DNA of 64,000 nucleotides from Streptomyces sp. SUK 48 (GTDB lineage: Bacteria; Actinomycetota; Actinomycetes; Streptomycetales; Streptomycetaceae): the NCBI RefSeq assembly GCF_009650765.1, contig NZ_CP045740.1, positions 4,502,001-4,566,000 of the forward strand. The letters are read 5' to 3'. The position numbers and the translations under genes are program-made. Positions 38,138-47,141 of this stretch are shown here, piece by piece; positions within the stretch are counted from its first letter, which is position 1, and the number at the start of each line of letters is the position of its first letter. The notes below the pieces were generated by a model. The model made no database searches. It was not told the DNA's origin and saw nothing but the letters and a program-made list of their open reading frames with translations.

Positions 38138-38740
38138 TCAGGACTGGTCCAGAGCCCGTTCGATCGCGCGGCGGGCCCGGCCCGCGGCCGCCCGGTCCCG
38201 CTGGAGCTGCATGGCCGCGTTCAGTGCCAGCCCAGCGGCGACGATCTCGAACAGCGCCTGCTCGATGTCGAACCCGGCGGGCAGCTCCCCGCTGTCCACC
38301 GCCGCGGTCAGGTCGGCGCGCAGCTGATCCCGCCAGCGCGACCACACCTCGGCCACCGCGTCGCGGACCCGGCCGGGGCGGCCGTCGTACTCGGTGAGCG
38401 CCGCGGTCATCAGGCAGCCGCCGGGCAGCAGCGGAGCCTGGAGGTAGTCCACGGAGCCGGCGCACACCGAGCGCAGCCGCCGCAGACCCGGCGGCTCGGC
38501 CAGCGCGGGCTCGACCACCCGGTGCCAGAAGTCCACGAACGCCTTGTCCAGCGTGGAGATCTGGAGCGTCTCCTTGGTGCCGAAGTGCTTGTGCACCCCG
38601 GACTTGCTCATCCCGAGCTCCTCGGCGAGCCGGCCGATGGTGATGCCCTCCAGCCCCTCCTCGGAGGCGATCTCCGCGGCACGGCCCAGAATCCGGCCCC
38701 TGGTGGCCTGCGCTTCGGCCGCTGAGCGTCGTGGTGACAT
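38138..38740 (-). CDS. TetR-family regulator
   Basis: A 200-residue repressor with helix-turn-helix ITIGRLAEELGMSKSGVHKHF near residues 33-53 and a C-terminal TetR_C ligand domain (LLPGGCLMTAALTEYDGR). It is divergent from the metallo-beta-lactamase-fold gene at 38833 with a 20-bp palindromic operator between the starts. It converges with the alpha/beta hydrolase gene. Confidence 0.9.
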   Translation of the reverse strand: MSPRRSAAEAQATRGRILGRAAEIASEEGLEGITIGRLAEELGMSKSGVHKHFGTKETLQISTLDKAFVDFWHRVVEPALAEPPGLRRLRSVCAGSVDYLQAPLLPGGCLMTAALTEYDGRPGRVRDAVAEVWSRWRDQLRADLTAAVDSGELPAGFDIEQALFEIVAAGLALNAAMQLQRDRAAAGRARRAIERALDQS

Positions 38741-38750
38741 GCGCCAAGAA

Positions 38751-38770
38751 TAGCGTACGGCCGTTCGCTA
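38751..38770. promoter_or_regulatory. TetR operator between divergent genes
   Basis: TAGCGTACGGCCGTTCGCTA is a 20-bp inverted repeat with one mismatch. A related, weaker site lies at 38777-38796 on the other strand, sharing TAGCGTACG. The sites cover the region just upstream of both tetR and the MBL-fold gene, so one repressor could control both. Confidence 0.7.
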
Positions 38771-38832
38771 TTGATTTGGAGAACGCTCGTACGCTAAATT
38801 CCGCGTCAACCACCGGAACGAAGGAGTGCGGG

Positions 38833-39615
38833 ATGCGGGCGCGACGACTGGGCTGGGCCGGACTGGAGATCGAGGCGGGCGGCGAGCGGCTGCTGATCGA
38901 CTATGTGCAAGACATCTCGCCGCTGTTCACGGGGTGGAAGCCCGGCGCGCACCTGGCGACGCCGAGCGGGACGGCGAGCGCCGCGCTGGTCACCCACCTG
39001 CACCGGGACCACACCGACGCGGCCGCGCTCGCGGAGGTGCTGACGCCGGGTGCGCCGGTGCTGCGACCGGCGCCCGGCCCCGGCGACAGCGTGGACAACC
39101 TGACGACACTGCCGGCCGAACGCGAACTGGCCCGGCACCGGCTGGCCGCCGAGGTCGTGGACGTCTGGTCCACCCGTGAACTCGGGCCGTTCCGCGCCAC
39201 CGCGGTCCCGGCCATCGACGGGCTGGGCGACCCGCAGCTGAACTGGGTGGTGGAGGCCGACGGGCAGCGGGTCCTGCACGGCGGCGACACGATGTTCCAC
39301 GGTTACTGGTGGCTCATCGCGCGCCGGTTCGGCCCCTTCGACGCGGTGTTCCTGCCCGCCAACGGCCCCGTGGTCGACGCGCCGCACCTCCAGCCGCCGA
39401 GCCCGCTGCCCGCCGCCCTCGACCCCCGGCAGGCCGCGGTCGCCGCGGAGATCCTCGACGCCCGCTACGCGGTGCCGATCCACTACGAGCCGGAGCAGCC
39501 GGACAAGATCGCGGGCTACGTCGAGGTCCCCGACCCGGCGAACGAACTGCGCACCCACGCCGGCCGCCGCGCCCGCGTCCTGGCCGTCGGCGAATGGCTG
39601 GACCTGACCGCCTGA
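38833..39615 (+). CDS. MBL-fold metallo-hydrolase
   Basis: A 260-residue UlaG-type metallo-beta-lactamase fold. Metal motif THLHRDHTDAAAL near residues 54-66, then LHGGDTMFHG near residue 155 and PIHYEPEQPDK near residue 220 supply the remaining ligands. It is probably a cytoplasmic hydrolase of unknown substrate. AAGGAG lies before ATG 38833. Control by the divergent TetR is likely. Confidence 0.87.
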   Translation: MRARRLGWAGLEIEAGGERLLIDYVQDISPLFTGWKPGAHLATPSGTASAALVTHLHRDHTDAAALAEVLTPGAPVLRPAPGPGDSVDNLTTLPAERELARHRLAAEVVDVWSTRELGPFRATAVPAIDGLGDPQLNWVVEADGQRVLHGGDTMFHGYWWLIARRFGPFDAVFLPANGPVVDAPHLQPPSPLPAALDPRQAAVAAEILDARYAVPIHYEPEQPDKIAGYVEVPDPANELRTHAGRRARVLAVGEWLDLTA

Positions 39616-39662
39616 CCGCCCCCTTTCTCTTTGGTGTCGGCGCCCCGACACCCGGCACACTC

Positions 39663-39682
39663 TTGCAAGCACCTGCTTGCAA
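39663..39682 (+). promoter_or_regulatory. Perfect 20-bp palindrome upstream of the XRE gene
   Basis: TTGCAAGCACCTGCTTGCAA has perfect 9-bp arms. It ends 30 bases before the XRE start codon and contains TTGCAA, usable as a -35 element, with TTAGCG 17 bases on. It is a likely autoregulatory operator. Confidence 0.7.
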
Positions 39683-39712
39683 TTGTTAGCGGTGGTGGGG
39701 CATGGTGGAGGC

Positions 39713-40144
39713 ATGGCATCGCTGAACGTCGGCAATCTCGGGGAGTATCTGCGCGAGCAGCGGCGGAACGCCCAGCTGTCGCTGCGGCAGCTCGCCGAGG
39801 CGGCCGGCGTGTCCAATCCGTATCTGAGCCAGATCGAGCGCGGGCTGCGCAAGCCGAGCGCGGAGGTGTTGCAGCAGGTCGCCAAGGCCCTGCGGATCTC
39901 CGCCGAGACGCTGTACGTCCGCGCCGGCATCCTCGACGCCGAGCGGGACCGGGACGAGGTGGAGACGCGCGCCGTCATCCTCGCCGATCCCTCGCTCAAC
40001 GAGCGGCAGAAGCAGGTGCTGCTCCAGATCTACGAGTCCTTCCGCAAGGAGAACGGATTCGGGGCCGGCGAACCCGCGGGTGAGGACGGCGCGGAGCAGG
40101 GAACGGACGACGACGATGCCGGCTCGCGGCGGACGGCCGGCTGA
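39713..40144 (+). CDS. XRE-family helix-turn-helix regulator
   Basis: A 143-residue regulator with the Cro/C1 domain at residues 8-65 (SLRQLAEAAGVSNPYLSQIE) and a helical region with LADPSLNERQKQVLLQIYES, then an acidic disordered tail. GGAGG lies only one base before ATG 39713, a spacing also seen at other starts here. The HbhA-like gene follows after 79 bases and is probably cotranscribed and controlled by it. Confidence 0.88.
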   Translation: MASLNVGNLGEYLREQRRNAQLSLRQLAEAAGVSNPYLSQIERGLRKPSAEVLQQVAKALRISAETLYVRAGILDAERDRDEVETRAVILADPSLNERQKQVLLQIYESFRKENGFGAGEPAGEDGAEQGTDDDDAGSRRTAG

Positions 40145-40223
40145 CGCCGGACCAGGGCACCGGGCGCCCACCGCGAACCACACCACCTCAGCCGAACGCG
40201 AGATCCGGGAGGACCTGATCACC

Positions 40224-40826
40224 ATGGCCATCACCGACGACCTGCGCAAGACCCTCAGCGACCCGACTCCGCTCTACTTCGCCGCCGGTACCGCCGACCT
40301 CGCCCTTCAGCAGGCCAAGAAGGTGCCCGCACTGGTCGAGCAGCTGCGCGCCGAGGCCCCGGCCCGGATCGAGAAGGTGCGCGGCACCGACCCGAAGGCC
40401 GTGCAGGAGAAGGCCACCGCCCGGGCCAAGGAGGCCCAGGAGACCCTCCAGACCAAGGTCACCGAGCTGATCGGCGGCTTCGACGTCGACCTGAAGAAGC
40501 TCGGCGAGCAGGCCCAGGACCTCGCCCTGCGCGGTGTGGGCGTCGCCGCCGAGTACGCCGTCAAGGCCCGCGAGACCTACGAGAAGGTCGCCGAGCACGG
40601 CGAGGCGGCCGTGAAGACCTGGCGCGGCGAGGCCGCCGAGGACATCGAGGAGCTGGCCATCGTCGTCGAGGGCAAGCCCGAGCCCGTCGAGGTCAGGGAC
40701 GAGGCCGGCCGGCCCAAGGTCGCCACGCCCGAGGCCGCCGCGGAGAGGAAGGCCGCCGCCGCCCGGAAGTCCCCGACCGCCCGCAGGACGGCCACCCCGA
40801 AGAAGCCCACCCCGCCGGCCGTGTGA
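40224..40826 (+). CDS. Heparin-binding-hemagglutinin-like coiled-coil protein
   Basis: A 200-residue, almost entirely helical protein resembling mycobacterial HbhA. Residues 25-135 are rich in Ala, Glu, Lys and Gln with heptad character. The C-terminal 50 residues are Lys/Ala/Pro-rich (RKSPTARRTATPKKPTPPAV), like the HbhA heparin-binding tail. There is no signal peptide. In Streptomyces such proteins may organise membranes or polar structures, but the role is unproven. ATG 40224 has GGGAGGA upstream. Confidence 0.8.
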   Translation: MAITDDLRKTLSDPTPLYFAAGTADLALQQAKKVPALVEQLRAEAPARIEKVRGTDPKAVQEKATARAKEAQETLQTKVTELIGGFDVDLKKLGEQAQDLALRGVGVAAEYAVKARETYEKVAEHGEAAVKTWRGEAAEDIEELAIVVEGKPEPVEVRDEAGRPKVATPEAAAERKAAAARKSPTARRTATPKKPTPPAV

Positions 40827-40938
40827 GAGCGCGGGCGGCGGCGGGCCGGCCATCTTTGGGTGTCCGGCCCGTTCCGCCCGTTCTATGGGTACGGTTGCCG
40901 CGTAGGGACCGAGCGGCGGAACGGGAGCGGTGGCAAGC

Positions 40939-41286
40939 ATGCTGATGTTGGGCTTCGCGGGATTCATGGGAATCCTGAAGATCGTCCTCATGGCCCTGGC
41001 CGCGTTCGCGCTCGTCGACGCCGCGGTGCGGCGCGAGGACGCCTTCCGCGCGGCCGACAAGCAGAACAAGGTCTTCTGGCTGATCATCCTGGGCATCGCC
41101 CTGGTCGCCAGCGTCATCTTCTCGGTCCTGGCCATCCTGCCGATCGCCGGCGCCGTGGCGAGCATCGTCTACCTCGTGGACGTACGCCCCGCGCTCCGGC
41201 AGGTCACGGGCGGCGGAGGCTTCGGCCGCCGCCGCGGCGGCAGCAGCAGCGACGGCCCGTACGGCCCGTACAACGGCGGTCGCTAG
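40939..41286 (+). CDS. DUF2516 membrane protein
   Basis: A 115-residue protein with two to three membrane segments (residues 1-25, 45-65 and 68-85), the loop VDAAVRREDAFRAADKQNK and a Gly/Arg/Ser-rich tail. It matches DUF2516. ATG 40939 is preferred because GGGAG is 11 bases upstream; GTG 40930 has the same SD only two bases away. Function unknown. It follows the HbhA-like gene by 112 bases. Confidence 0.8.
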   Translation: MLMLGFAGFMGILKIVLMALAAFALVDAAVRREDAFRAADKQNKVFWLIILGIALVASVIFSVLAILPIAGAVASIVYLVDVRPALRQVTGGGGFGRRRGGSSSDGPYGPYNGGR

Positions 41287-41330
41287 GGCCTCTCGTTCGG
41301 ATCAGGCCGGCCGGTTCCCCCGGAACCGGC

Positions 41331-42626
41331 CTACGCCGTCCGGTCCAGCAGCACCACCGCGACGTCGTCCGCCAGCTCGCCCTCGTTGAGCCGGCGCACC
41401 TCCTGCACCGCGGCCCGCAGCAGCTCCTCGCCCCGCAGCCCCTCGGCGAGCTGGCGGCGGATCATCTCCACCATGCCGTCCTGGCCGAGCCGCTCCCCGC
41501 CGGCCCCGACACGCCCCTCGATCAGCCCATCGGTGTAGAGCATCAGGCTCCACTCGGCGCCCAGCTCCACCTGCATCCGCGACCAGCGCGACCCGGGCAG
41601 CATGCCGAGGGCGGGGCCGTTGTTGTCGTACGGCAGCAGCCGCGCCGGTACGCCGGGGCGCACCAGCAGCGGGGCCGGATGGCCGGCCAGGCACAGGCCC
41701 GCGTGGCGGCCGTCGGGCGCGATGTCCACCGTGCACAGCGTCGCGAAGATCTCGTCGTCCGGGCGCTCGTGCTCCAGCACCTCCTGGAGGGTGCCCAGCA
41801 GCTCGTCCCCGCACAGTCCCGCGAGGGTGAGCGCCCGCCAGGCGATGCGCAGCTCCACGCCGAGCGCCGCCTCGTCCGGGCCGTGCCCGCAGACGTCTCC
41901 GATCATGGCGTGCACCGTGCCGTCGGGGGTGCGCACGGCGTCGTAGAAGTCGCCGCCGAGCAGCGCGCGCGAGCGGCCCGGGCGGTACCGGGCCGCGAAC
42001 CGCAGCGAGGAGCCGTCGAGCAGCGGCGTGGGCAGCAGCCCGCGCTCCAGACGCCGGTTCTCCTGCGCCCGCAGCCGGCTCTCGGTGAGCCTGCGCTCCG
42101 CGGTGTCGGATCGCTTCCGCTCCACCGCGTAGCGGACGGCGCGGCTGAGCAGCCGGCTGTCCAGCTCGTCCCGGACGAGGTAGTCCTGCGCGCCGACGCG
42201 CACCGCCTGGGCGCCGCGCTCGGCGTCGCCGGAGCCGGTCAGGGCCAGCACGGCATGCCGGGGCGCGAGCTGGAGGACGTGATGGAGCACGGCCAGCTCG
42301 TCGTCGGTGTCGCCGCCGCCCGGCGCGGGCAGCGCCAGGTCCAGCAGGATGCAGTGGACGTCGTCGGTGAGCAGCCGCTCGGCCTCGGTGAGGTTGCGGG
42401 CGGTGCGCACCCGGACCGGCTTGCCGGCCGAGTCCAGCAGTTCGGGCACGATCGGCGAGCCGACCGGGTCGTCCTCGATCAGCAGCAGGGTGAGAGTGGC
42501 GCCGTTCACGGGCGCGGCGTCGCGGTGGGCCTCTTCCTTGAGGGGGCCGCCGACACTGCCGGCGGCCTGCGCCTGACCACTCTCCACGGCCGGGATCGCT
42601 CTCTGCCGCGGTACGGGTACGGGCAT
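41331..42626 (-). CDS. Receiver-PP2C (SpoIIE/RsbU-type) phosphatase
   Basis: A 431-residue response-regulator phosphatase. The receiver (residues 45-165) has LLLIEDDP and the phospho-acceptor Asp in CILLDLALP, but the conserved Lys is replaced in YLVRDE. A helical linker (residues 170-205) leads into the PP2C domain with LLGGDFYDAV, MIGDVCGHGPDEAA, LYTDGLIEGR and LADDVAVVLL. Such enzymes dephosphorylate anti-anti-sigma factors. No sigma, anti-sigma or kinase gene is adjacent. ATG 42626 has GGAAGGAA upstream. Confidence 0.9.
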   Translation of the reverse strand: MPVPVPRQRAIPAVESGQAQAAGSVGGPLKEEAHRDAAPVNGATLTLLLIEDDPVGSPIVPELLDSAGKPVRVRTARNLTEAERLLTDDVHCILLDLALPAPGGGDTDDELAVLHHVLQLAPRHAVLALTGSGDAERGAQAVRVGAQDYLVRDELDSRLLSRAVRYAVERKRSDTAERRLTESRLRAQENRRLERGLLPTPLLDGSSLRFAARYRPGRSRALLGGDFYDAVRTPDGTVHAMIGDVCGHGPDEAALGVELRIAWRALTLAGLCGDELLGTLQEVLEHERPDDEIFATLCTVDIAPDGRHAGLCLAGHPAPLLVRPGVPARLLPYDNNGPALGMLPGSRWSRMQVELGAEWSLMLYTDGLIEGRVGAGGERLGQDGMVEMIRRQLAEGLRGEELLRAAVQEVRRLNEGELADDVAVVLLDRTA

Positions 42627-42964
42627 CGTCTGGGTTCCTTCCCTCCCCCCGAGGGCACGGCGGTGTCGAGGGGTCTCGACCCACCGACGGGTGACCCTAG
42701 CGGGTGGGGCCACCTCGATGGAATGGTGTGAGCCCCGTCGCTCCGGCGCAGGCCACTGTCATATGCCGCTTTCCGTACCGCAGTTGGACAGCGCGCCGGG
42801 CCCCGGGGGATGACGAAGCTCACGTCCTGCCCCGGTTTGCACGGGGGTTGGCGGTGGAGTGGGTCACATGACCCGCGTCACCGGGGCGAAAGCCGTATAA
42901 CGCGGCTCACGCGACGCGCCTCACATCCCCGCCCGGGGCCCCCGCTCCGCGCGGCCCGGCGGCG
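42627..42964. other. Intergenic region without a supported gene
   Basis: A 338-base gap between two leftward genes. It should contain the phosphatase promoter on its left side. I found no convincing small gene, terminator or repeat in it. Confidence 0.4.
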
Positions 42965-44050
42965 TCACGCGTCGGGCCGTACGACCCCCAGGATCGGCAT
43001 CGAACCGGCGCCCGCGACCGTCACCGAGCGCCCCGGACGCGGGGCCTGGATGATCGCGCCGTCCCCTATGTACAGGGCGACATGGCTGGCGTCGTCGAAG
43101 TAGATGACGAGATCGCCGGGCCGCATGTCCTTGACGTCGATGTGCTTGAGCTGCTGCCACTGCTCCTGGGAGGTGCGCGGGATGGGGTGGCCGGCCGCGG
43201 CCCACGCCTGGGAGGTCAGCCCCGAGCAGTCGAAGGAGTCCGGGCCCGCGGCACCCCATACATACGGCTTGCCGAGCTGGGCGGTGGCGAACGCCACGGC
43301 CTTCTCGCCCGCCGCGGACGCCTTGCCGTGGATCCGGTCGAGGATGCCGGTGTCCAGCCAGGCGGTCTGCGCCTTCAGCGCGGCCTTCTGCTCCAGCTGC
43401 GCGAGCCGCTCCCGCTGCTTCTCCTCCAGCGACGACTCCAGCTTCTTCGCGGCGTCGATCTGCTGCTGGATCTTCTTCTTGGCGCTCGCCTTGGCCTTGC
43501 GGTCGGCGTCCAGCTTCTTCCACTGGGCGGCGGCGTCGGAGGCGTAGTCCTGCAACTGCTGCTGGGTGTCGGTCCGTTCGCCGATCAGATGGTTGGCCGC
43601 CTGCTGGCTCTGGAGGACCAGCCCCGCGCCGTCCAGGAACTGGTCCGGGTCGTCGCTGAGCAGGAACTGGGCGGTGGGCGGCACCCCTCCGGTGCGGTAC
43701 TGCTCCCGGGCCGCCGCGCCCGCCTGGTCCTTGAGCTGTGCGAGTTTCTGCTGCCCGGCCACGATCTTCTTGGCCAGCGAGACGATCTCGGCGGACTGCT
43801 TCTTCGTCTTCTCCTCCGCCGCGTTGTACGCGTCGGTGGCCACGGCCGCGTCGTGGTAGAGCTTGTCCAGCTTCTGGCGGACCTGTTCAAGGTCCTTGTC
43901 CGGCACGGGTGTCGGGCTGGTGCCGGCCGTCGGACCGGCGTCCTGCGGGGGAGCCGGCGCGGCGAGCGCCGTCCCGGGTGCCGCGAGTACGGCCACCGCG
44001 CAGACCACGGTCAGGGCGGCCGCGAGCAGACCGCGCTTGCCCGTACCCAT
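42965..44050 (-). CDS. Secreted NlpC/P60 peptidoglycan hydrolase
   Basis: A 361-residue exported cell-wall hydrolase. A signal peptide occupies residues 1-31 (hydrophobic LLAAALTVVCAVAVLAAP ending ALAAPA). Residues 50-240 form a long coiled coil with many Lys/Gln/Ala, as in RipA-type enzymes, and the C-terminal NlpC/P60 domain has the catalytic Cys in DSFDCSGLTSQAW and His in DASHVALYIG. It probably cleaves D-Glu to diamino acid bonds in stem peptides. ATG 44050 starts a normal Lys-Arg signal peptide. Confidence 0.93.
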   Translation of the reverse strand: MGTGKRGLLAAALTVVCAVAVLAAPGTALAAPAPPQDAGPTAGTSPTPVPDKDLEQVRQKLDKLYHDAAVATDAYNAAEEKTKKQSAEIVSLAKKIVAGQQKLAQLKDQAGAAAREQYRTGGVPPTAQFLLSDDPDQFLDGAGLVLQSQQAANHLIGERTDTQQQLQDYASDAAAQWKKLDADRKAKASAKKKIQQQIDAAKKLESSLEEKQRERLAQLEQKAALKAQTAWLDTGILDRIHGKASAAGEKAVAFATAQLGKPYVWGAAGPDSFDCSGLTSQAWAAAGHPIPRTSQEQWQQLKHIDVKDMRPGDLVIYFDDASHVALYIGDGAIIQAPRPGRSVTVAGAGSMPILGVVRPDA

Positions 44051-44277
44051 ACCTACCCCCCAGCTGATTTACCGTCAGTAACTTAAGGACGCCTGAGGGA
44101 TCGTGCCACGGCCGGGCGCAAAGCGACAGAGGCCGTGAGGAAAGTCGGATTTCCCCCTTGTCCTGCCGAGACGACGATCACCTCGCCCGTCTGACGAACG
44201 GCGCACGGAGATCGTTCCGTTGCCCGCCACCCGAAGGGGTGGTTTCGACCGGTCCGGCCCGTAATCAGCCGCCCCGC

Positions 44278-44347
44278 GGCGCCGAAGCCCCCGACGCCAC
44301 GGTCACTTCACCGGCGCCAAAGCCCCCCACGCCACGGTCACTTCACC
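44278..44347. repeat. 35-bp tandem duplication at the 3' end of the methyltransferase gene
   Basis: Two adjacent 35-base copies, 44278-44312 and 44313-44347, differ at two positions. The unit contains CGCCACGGTCACTTCACC. The gene's last codons lie in the right copy and its stop codon (44303-44305) is in the left copy. Because 35 is not a multiple of three, the duplication shifted frame and set a new C-terminus. Confidence 0.85.
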
Positions 44348-45118
44348 CTGCCGCCAGCGGACCGGCGCGTCCGTCACCGGCCAGTCCGCGGTGAGGGCGC
44401 GCACCGTGCGCAGCCAGCGCTGCCGGGCGCCGTACGCGGCGTACGGCGCGGCCGCCGCCCAGGCGCGGTCGAAGTCGCGCAGGAAGGCGTGCACCGGCTC
44501 ACCGGGCACATTGCGGTGGATCAGCGCCTTCGGCAGCCGTTCGGCGAGGTCGGAGGGGCGGTCCAGGGAGCCGAGCCGGGTGGCGAAGGTGACGGTCCGC
44601 GGCCCCTCGGGCCCGAGCGCCACCCAGACGTGCCGCCGCCCGATCTCGTCGCACGTCCCCTCGACCAGCAGCCCCCCGCGCGAGCCGCCGCCCGCCGGGG
44701 CCAGCCGCGCGCACAGCCGCTCCCAGACGGCGGCGACCTGGTCCTCGTCGTACTGGCGCAGCACGTTCGCCGCGCGGATCAGCAGCGGCCGCCCGGCCAC
44801 CGGGACCTCGAAGCCGCCGTGCCGGAAGACCAGCCCCTCGCGCTCGTACGGCCGCGCCGCCGCGACCCGCTCCGGCTCGATCTCGATGCCGACGACCCGG
44901 GTGCGCGGGGCCGCGGTGCGCAGCCTGCCGAGCAGTTCCACGGCGGTCCAGGGGGCGGCGCCGTAGCCGAGGTCGACGGCGAGCGGCTCGGCGGCGCGGC
45001 GCAGCTCGGCGCCGTGCGCGGCCGCGATCCAGCGGTCCATGCGGCGCAGCCGGTTGGGGTTGGTGGTGCCGCGCGTCACGGTCCCCACGGGGCGGAGGGC
45101 GGATGCGCGGGTTGCCAT
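44303..45118 (-). CDS. Class I SAM-dependent methyltransferase-like protein
   Basis: A 271-residue protein with a Rossmann-type SAM motif VDLGYGAAPWTAVELLG near residues 48-64 and a following acidic position in VVGIEIEPER. The middle region has RAANVLRQYDEDQV. The substrate is unknown. The C-terminus EVTVAWGALAPVK has been altered by a 35-bp tandem duplication. ATG 45118 is used; the gene is divergent from mshA. Confidence 0.82.
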   Translation of the reverse strand: MATRASALRPVGTVTRGTTNPNRLRRMDRWIAAAHGAELRRAAEPLAVDLGYGAAPWTAVELLGRLRTAAPRTRVVGIEIEPERVAAARPYEREGLVFRHGGFEVPVAGRPLLIRAANVLRQYDEDQVAAVWERLCARLAPAGGGSRGGLLVEGTCDEIGRRHVWVALGPEGPRTVTFATRLGSLDRPSDLAERLPKALIHRNVPGEPVHAFLRDFDRAWAAAAPYAAYGARQRWLRTVRALTADWPVTDAPVRWRQGEVTVAWGALAPVK

Positions 45119-45300
45119 GAGTACGAGGGTAAAGGGGAACAGGGGGGGACCGGCTGGGGGCCGGGTTGAGCAAACAAAGGTAATGATTCGGTAAATCGGC
45201 TTGTTCTGGAAATGACCGGCCCCCCGCCCGCTGTTGCACCCCCGTGGAGGGCGCAGGCGAGTCCTCCGTCCGGCATGCCCGCAGCAAGGAGGACCGCCAC

Positions 45301-46638
45301 GTGAGCCAGTACGCCAGCAGGCTCGGGCGCCGCTCCCCGTCCGCCACGCCCCGGCTACGGCTGCTCCGCCGGCCCCGCAGGGTCGCGATGCTCTCCGTGC
45401 ACACCTCGCCCCTGCACCAGCCCGGCACCGGCGACGCGGGCGGCATGAACGTCTACATCGTGGAGCTGGCCCAGCGGCTCGCCGCGCTCGGCATCGAGGT
45501 GGAGGTCTTCACCCGGGCCACCGCGGGCGATCTGCCGCCCACCGTCCAGCTCGCCCCCGGCGTCCTGGTCCGGCACGTCGACGCGGGCCCCTACGAGGGC
45601 CTCGCCAAGGAGGAGCTGCCCGCCCAGCTGTGCGCCTTCACGCACGGCGTGATGCAGGCATGGGCCGGCCACCGCCCCGGCTACTACGACCTGGTCCACT
45701 CCCACTACTGGCTCTCCGGCCACGTCGGCTGGCTCGCCGCCCAGCGCTGGGGCGTCCCCCTGGTGCACGCCATGCACACCATGGCCAAGGTCAAGAACGC
45801 CAGCCTGGCCGCCGGCGACCGCCCCGAGCCCGCCGCCCGGGTCATCGGCGAGACCCAGATCGTCGCCGCCGCCGACCGGCTGATCGCCAACACCGACGAG
45901 GAGGCCGGCGAACTGGTCCGGCACTACGAGGCCGACCCCGGCTCGGTCGCCGTCGTCCACCCCGGCGTCAACCTGGAGCGCTTCCGCCCCGCCGACGGCC
46001 GGGCCGCCGCCCGCGCCCGCCTCGGACTGCCGAAGGACGCCCTGATCCCCCTCTTCGCGGGCCGCATACAGCCCCTGAAGGCCCCGGACGTGCTGCTGCG
46101 CGCGGTCGCGGTCCTCCTCGACGAGCGCCCCGAGCTGCGCTCCAGGATCGTCGTGCCCGTCGTCGGCGGCCCCAGCGGCAGCGGCCTCGCCAAGCCCGAG
46201 GGCCTCCAGAAGCTGGCCGCCCGGCTCGGCATCGCGGACGTCGTACGGTTCCGCCCGCCCGTCGGCCAGGAGCAGCTCGCGGACTGGTTCCGGGCCGCAT
46301 CCCTGCTGGTCATGCCGTCCTACAGCGAGTCCTTCGGGCTGGTCGCCATCGAGGCGCAGGCGGCCGGCACCCCGGTGCTCGCCGCCTCGGTCGGCGGGCT
46401 GCCGGTGGCGGTGCGCGACGGCGAGACCGGCTTCCTGGTCCAGGGGCACGAACCGGCCGACTACGCGCGCGTCCTCGCCCGGTTCGCCGACGAGCGGGCC
46501 CTCACCCCGCGGATGGGCGACGCCGCCGCCCGGCACGCCCGGTCCTTCGGCTGGGACGCGGCGGCCGCGGCGACCGCCGACGTCTACACGGCCGCGACCC
46601 AGTCGTACCGCCGTCGCGTACGCTCCCACCATGGGTGA
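45301..46638 (+). CDS. mshA: D-inositol-3-phosphate glycosyltransferase (mycothiol)
   Basis: MshA joins UDP-GlcNAc to inositol-3-phosphate, starting mycothiol synthesis. The 445-residue GT-B (family GT4) enzyme has the N-terminal [21 protein letters not shown] loop split around residues 30-50, [12 protein letters not shown], and the C-terminal donor motif [19 protein letters not shown] 45301 has AAGGAGG eight bases upstream. It overlaps the YbjN gene by eight bases. With mshD at 4.5 kb, two mycothiol genes are in the window. Confidence 0.95.
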   Translation: MSQYASRLGRRSPSATPRLRLLRRPRRVAMLSVHTSPLHQPGTGDAGGMNVYIVELAQRLAALGIEVEVFTRATAGDLPPTVQLAPGVLVRHVDAGPYEGLAKEELPAQLCAFTHGVMQAWAGHRPGYYDLVHSHYWLSGHVGWLAAQRWGVPLVHAMHTMAKVKNASLAAGDRPEPAARVIGETQIVAAADRLIANTDEEAGELVRHYEADPGSVAVVHPGVNLERFRPADGRAAARARLGLPKDALIPLFAGRIQPLKAPDVLLRAVAVLLDERPELRSRIVVPVVGGPSGSGLAKPEGLQKLAARLGIADVVRFRPPVGQEQLADWFRAASLLVMPSYSESFGLVAIEAQAAGTPVLAASVGGLPVAVRDGETGFLVQGHEPADYARVLARFADERALTPRMGDAAARHARSFGWDAAAAATADVYTAATQSYRRRVRSHHG

Positions 46639-47131
46639 TGTCGAGAAGGCCGGACAGGTCCTGGAGGCCGTCTTCCAGGACGCCGAACTGGAGTGGGAGA
46701 ACCCCGAGACCGGGACCTACGTGGTCAAGCTGCCCGGCACCCACAAGCTGTCCACGACCCTCTCCCTCCTCGTCGGCCGGCACTCCCTCTCCCTCAACGC
46801 CTTCGTCGTGCGCCACCCCGACGAGAACGAGGCGGGCGTCCACCGCTGGCTCCTGGAGCGCAACCTCAAGCTGTACGGCGTGAGTTACGCCGTCGACCGC
46901 CTCGGCGACGTCTACGTCACCGCGCGCCTCCCGCTGGCCTCCGTCACCCCCGACGAGATCGACCGCCTCCTCGGCCAGGTCCTGGAGGCGGCCGACGGCG
47001 CCTTCAACTCCCTGCTGGAGCTGGGCTTCGCGACCTCCATCCGCAAGGAGTACGCCTGGCGCGTCTCCCGCGGCGAGTCCACCCGCAACCTGGACGCCTT
47101 CAAGCACCTCGTCGAACGCCCTGCCGAATGA
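46631..47131 (+). CDS. YbjN-domain protein
   Basis: A 166-residue protein of the YbjN family, with a sensory-type alpha/beta domain ([40 protein letters not shown]). Its start lies inside the 3' end of mshA, so the two are translationally coupled, an arrangement common in Streptomyces. YbjN proteins are often helper or chaperone-like; a role in mycothiol is unproven. Confidence 0.88.
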   Translation: MGDVEKAGQVLEAVFQDAELEWENPETGTYVVKLPGTHKLSTTLSLLVGRHSLSLNAFVVRHPDENEAGVHRWLLERNLKLYGVSYAVDRLGDVYVTARLPLASVTPDEIDRLLGQVLEAADGAFNSLLELGFATSIRKEYAWRVSRGESTRNLDAFKHLVERPAE

Positions 47132-47141
47132 AGTCCGCGGG

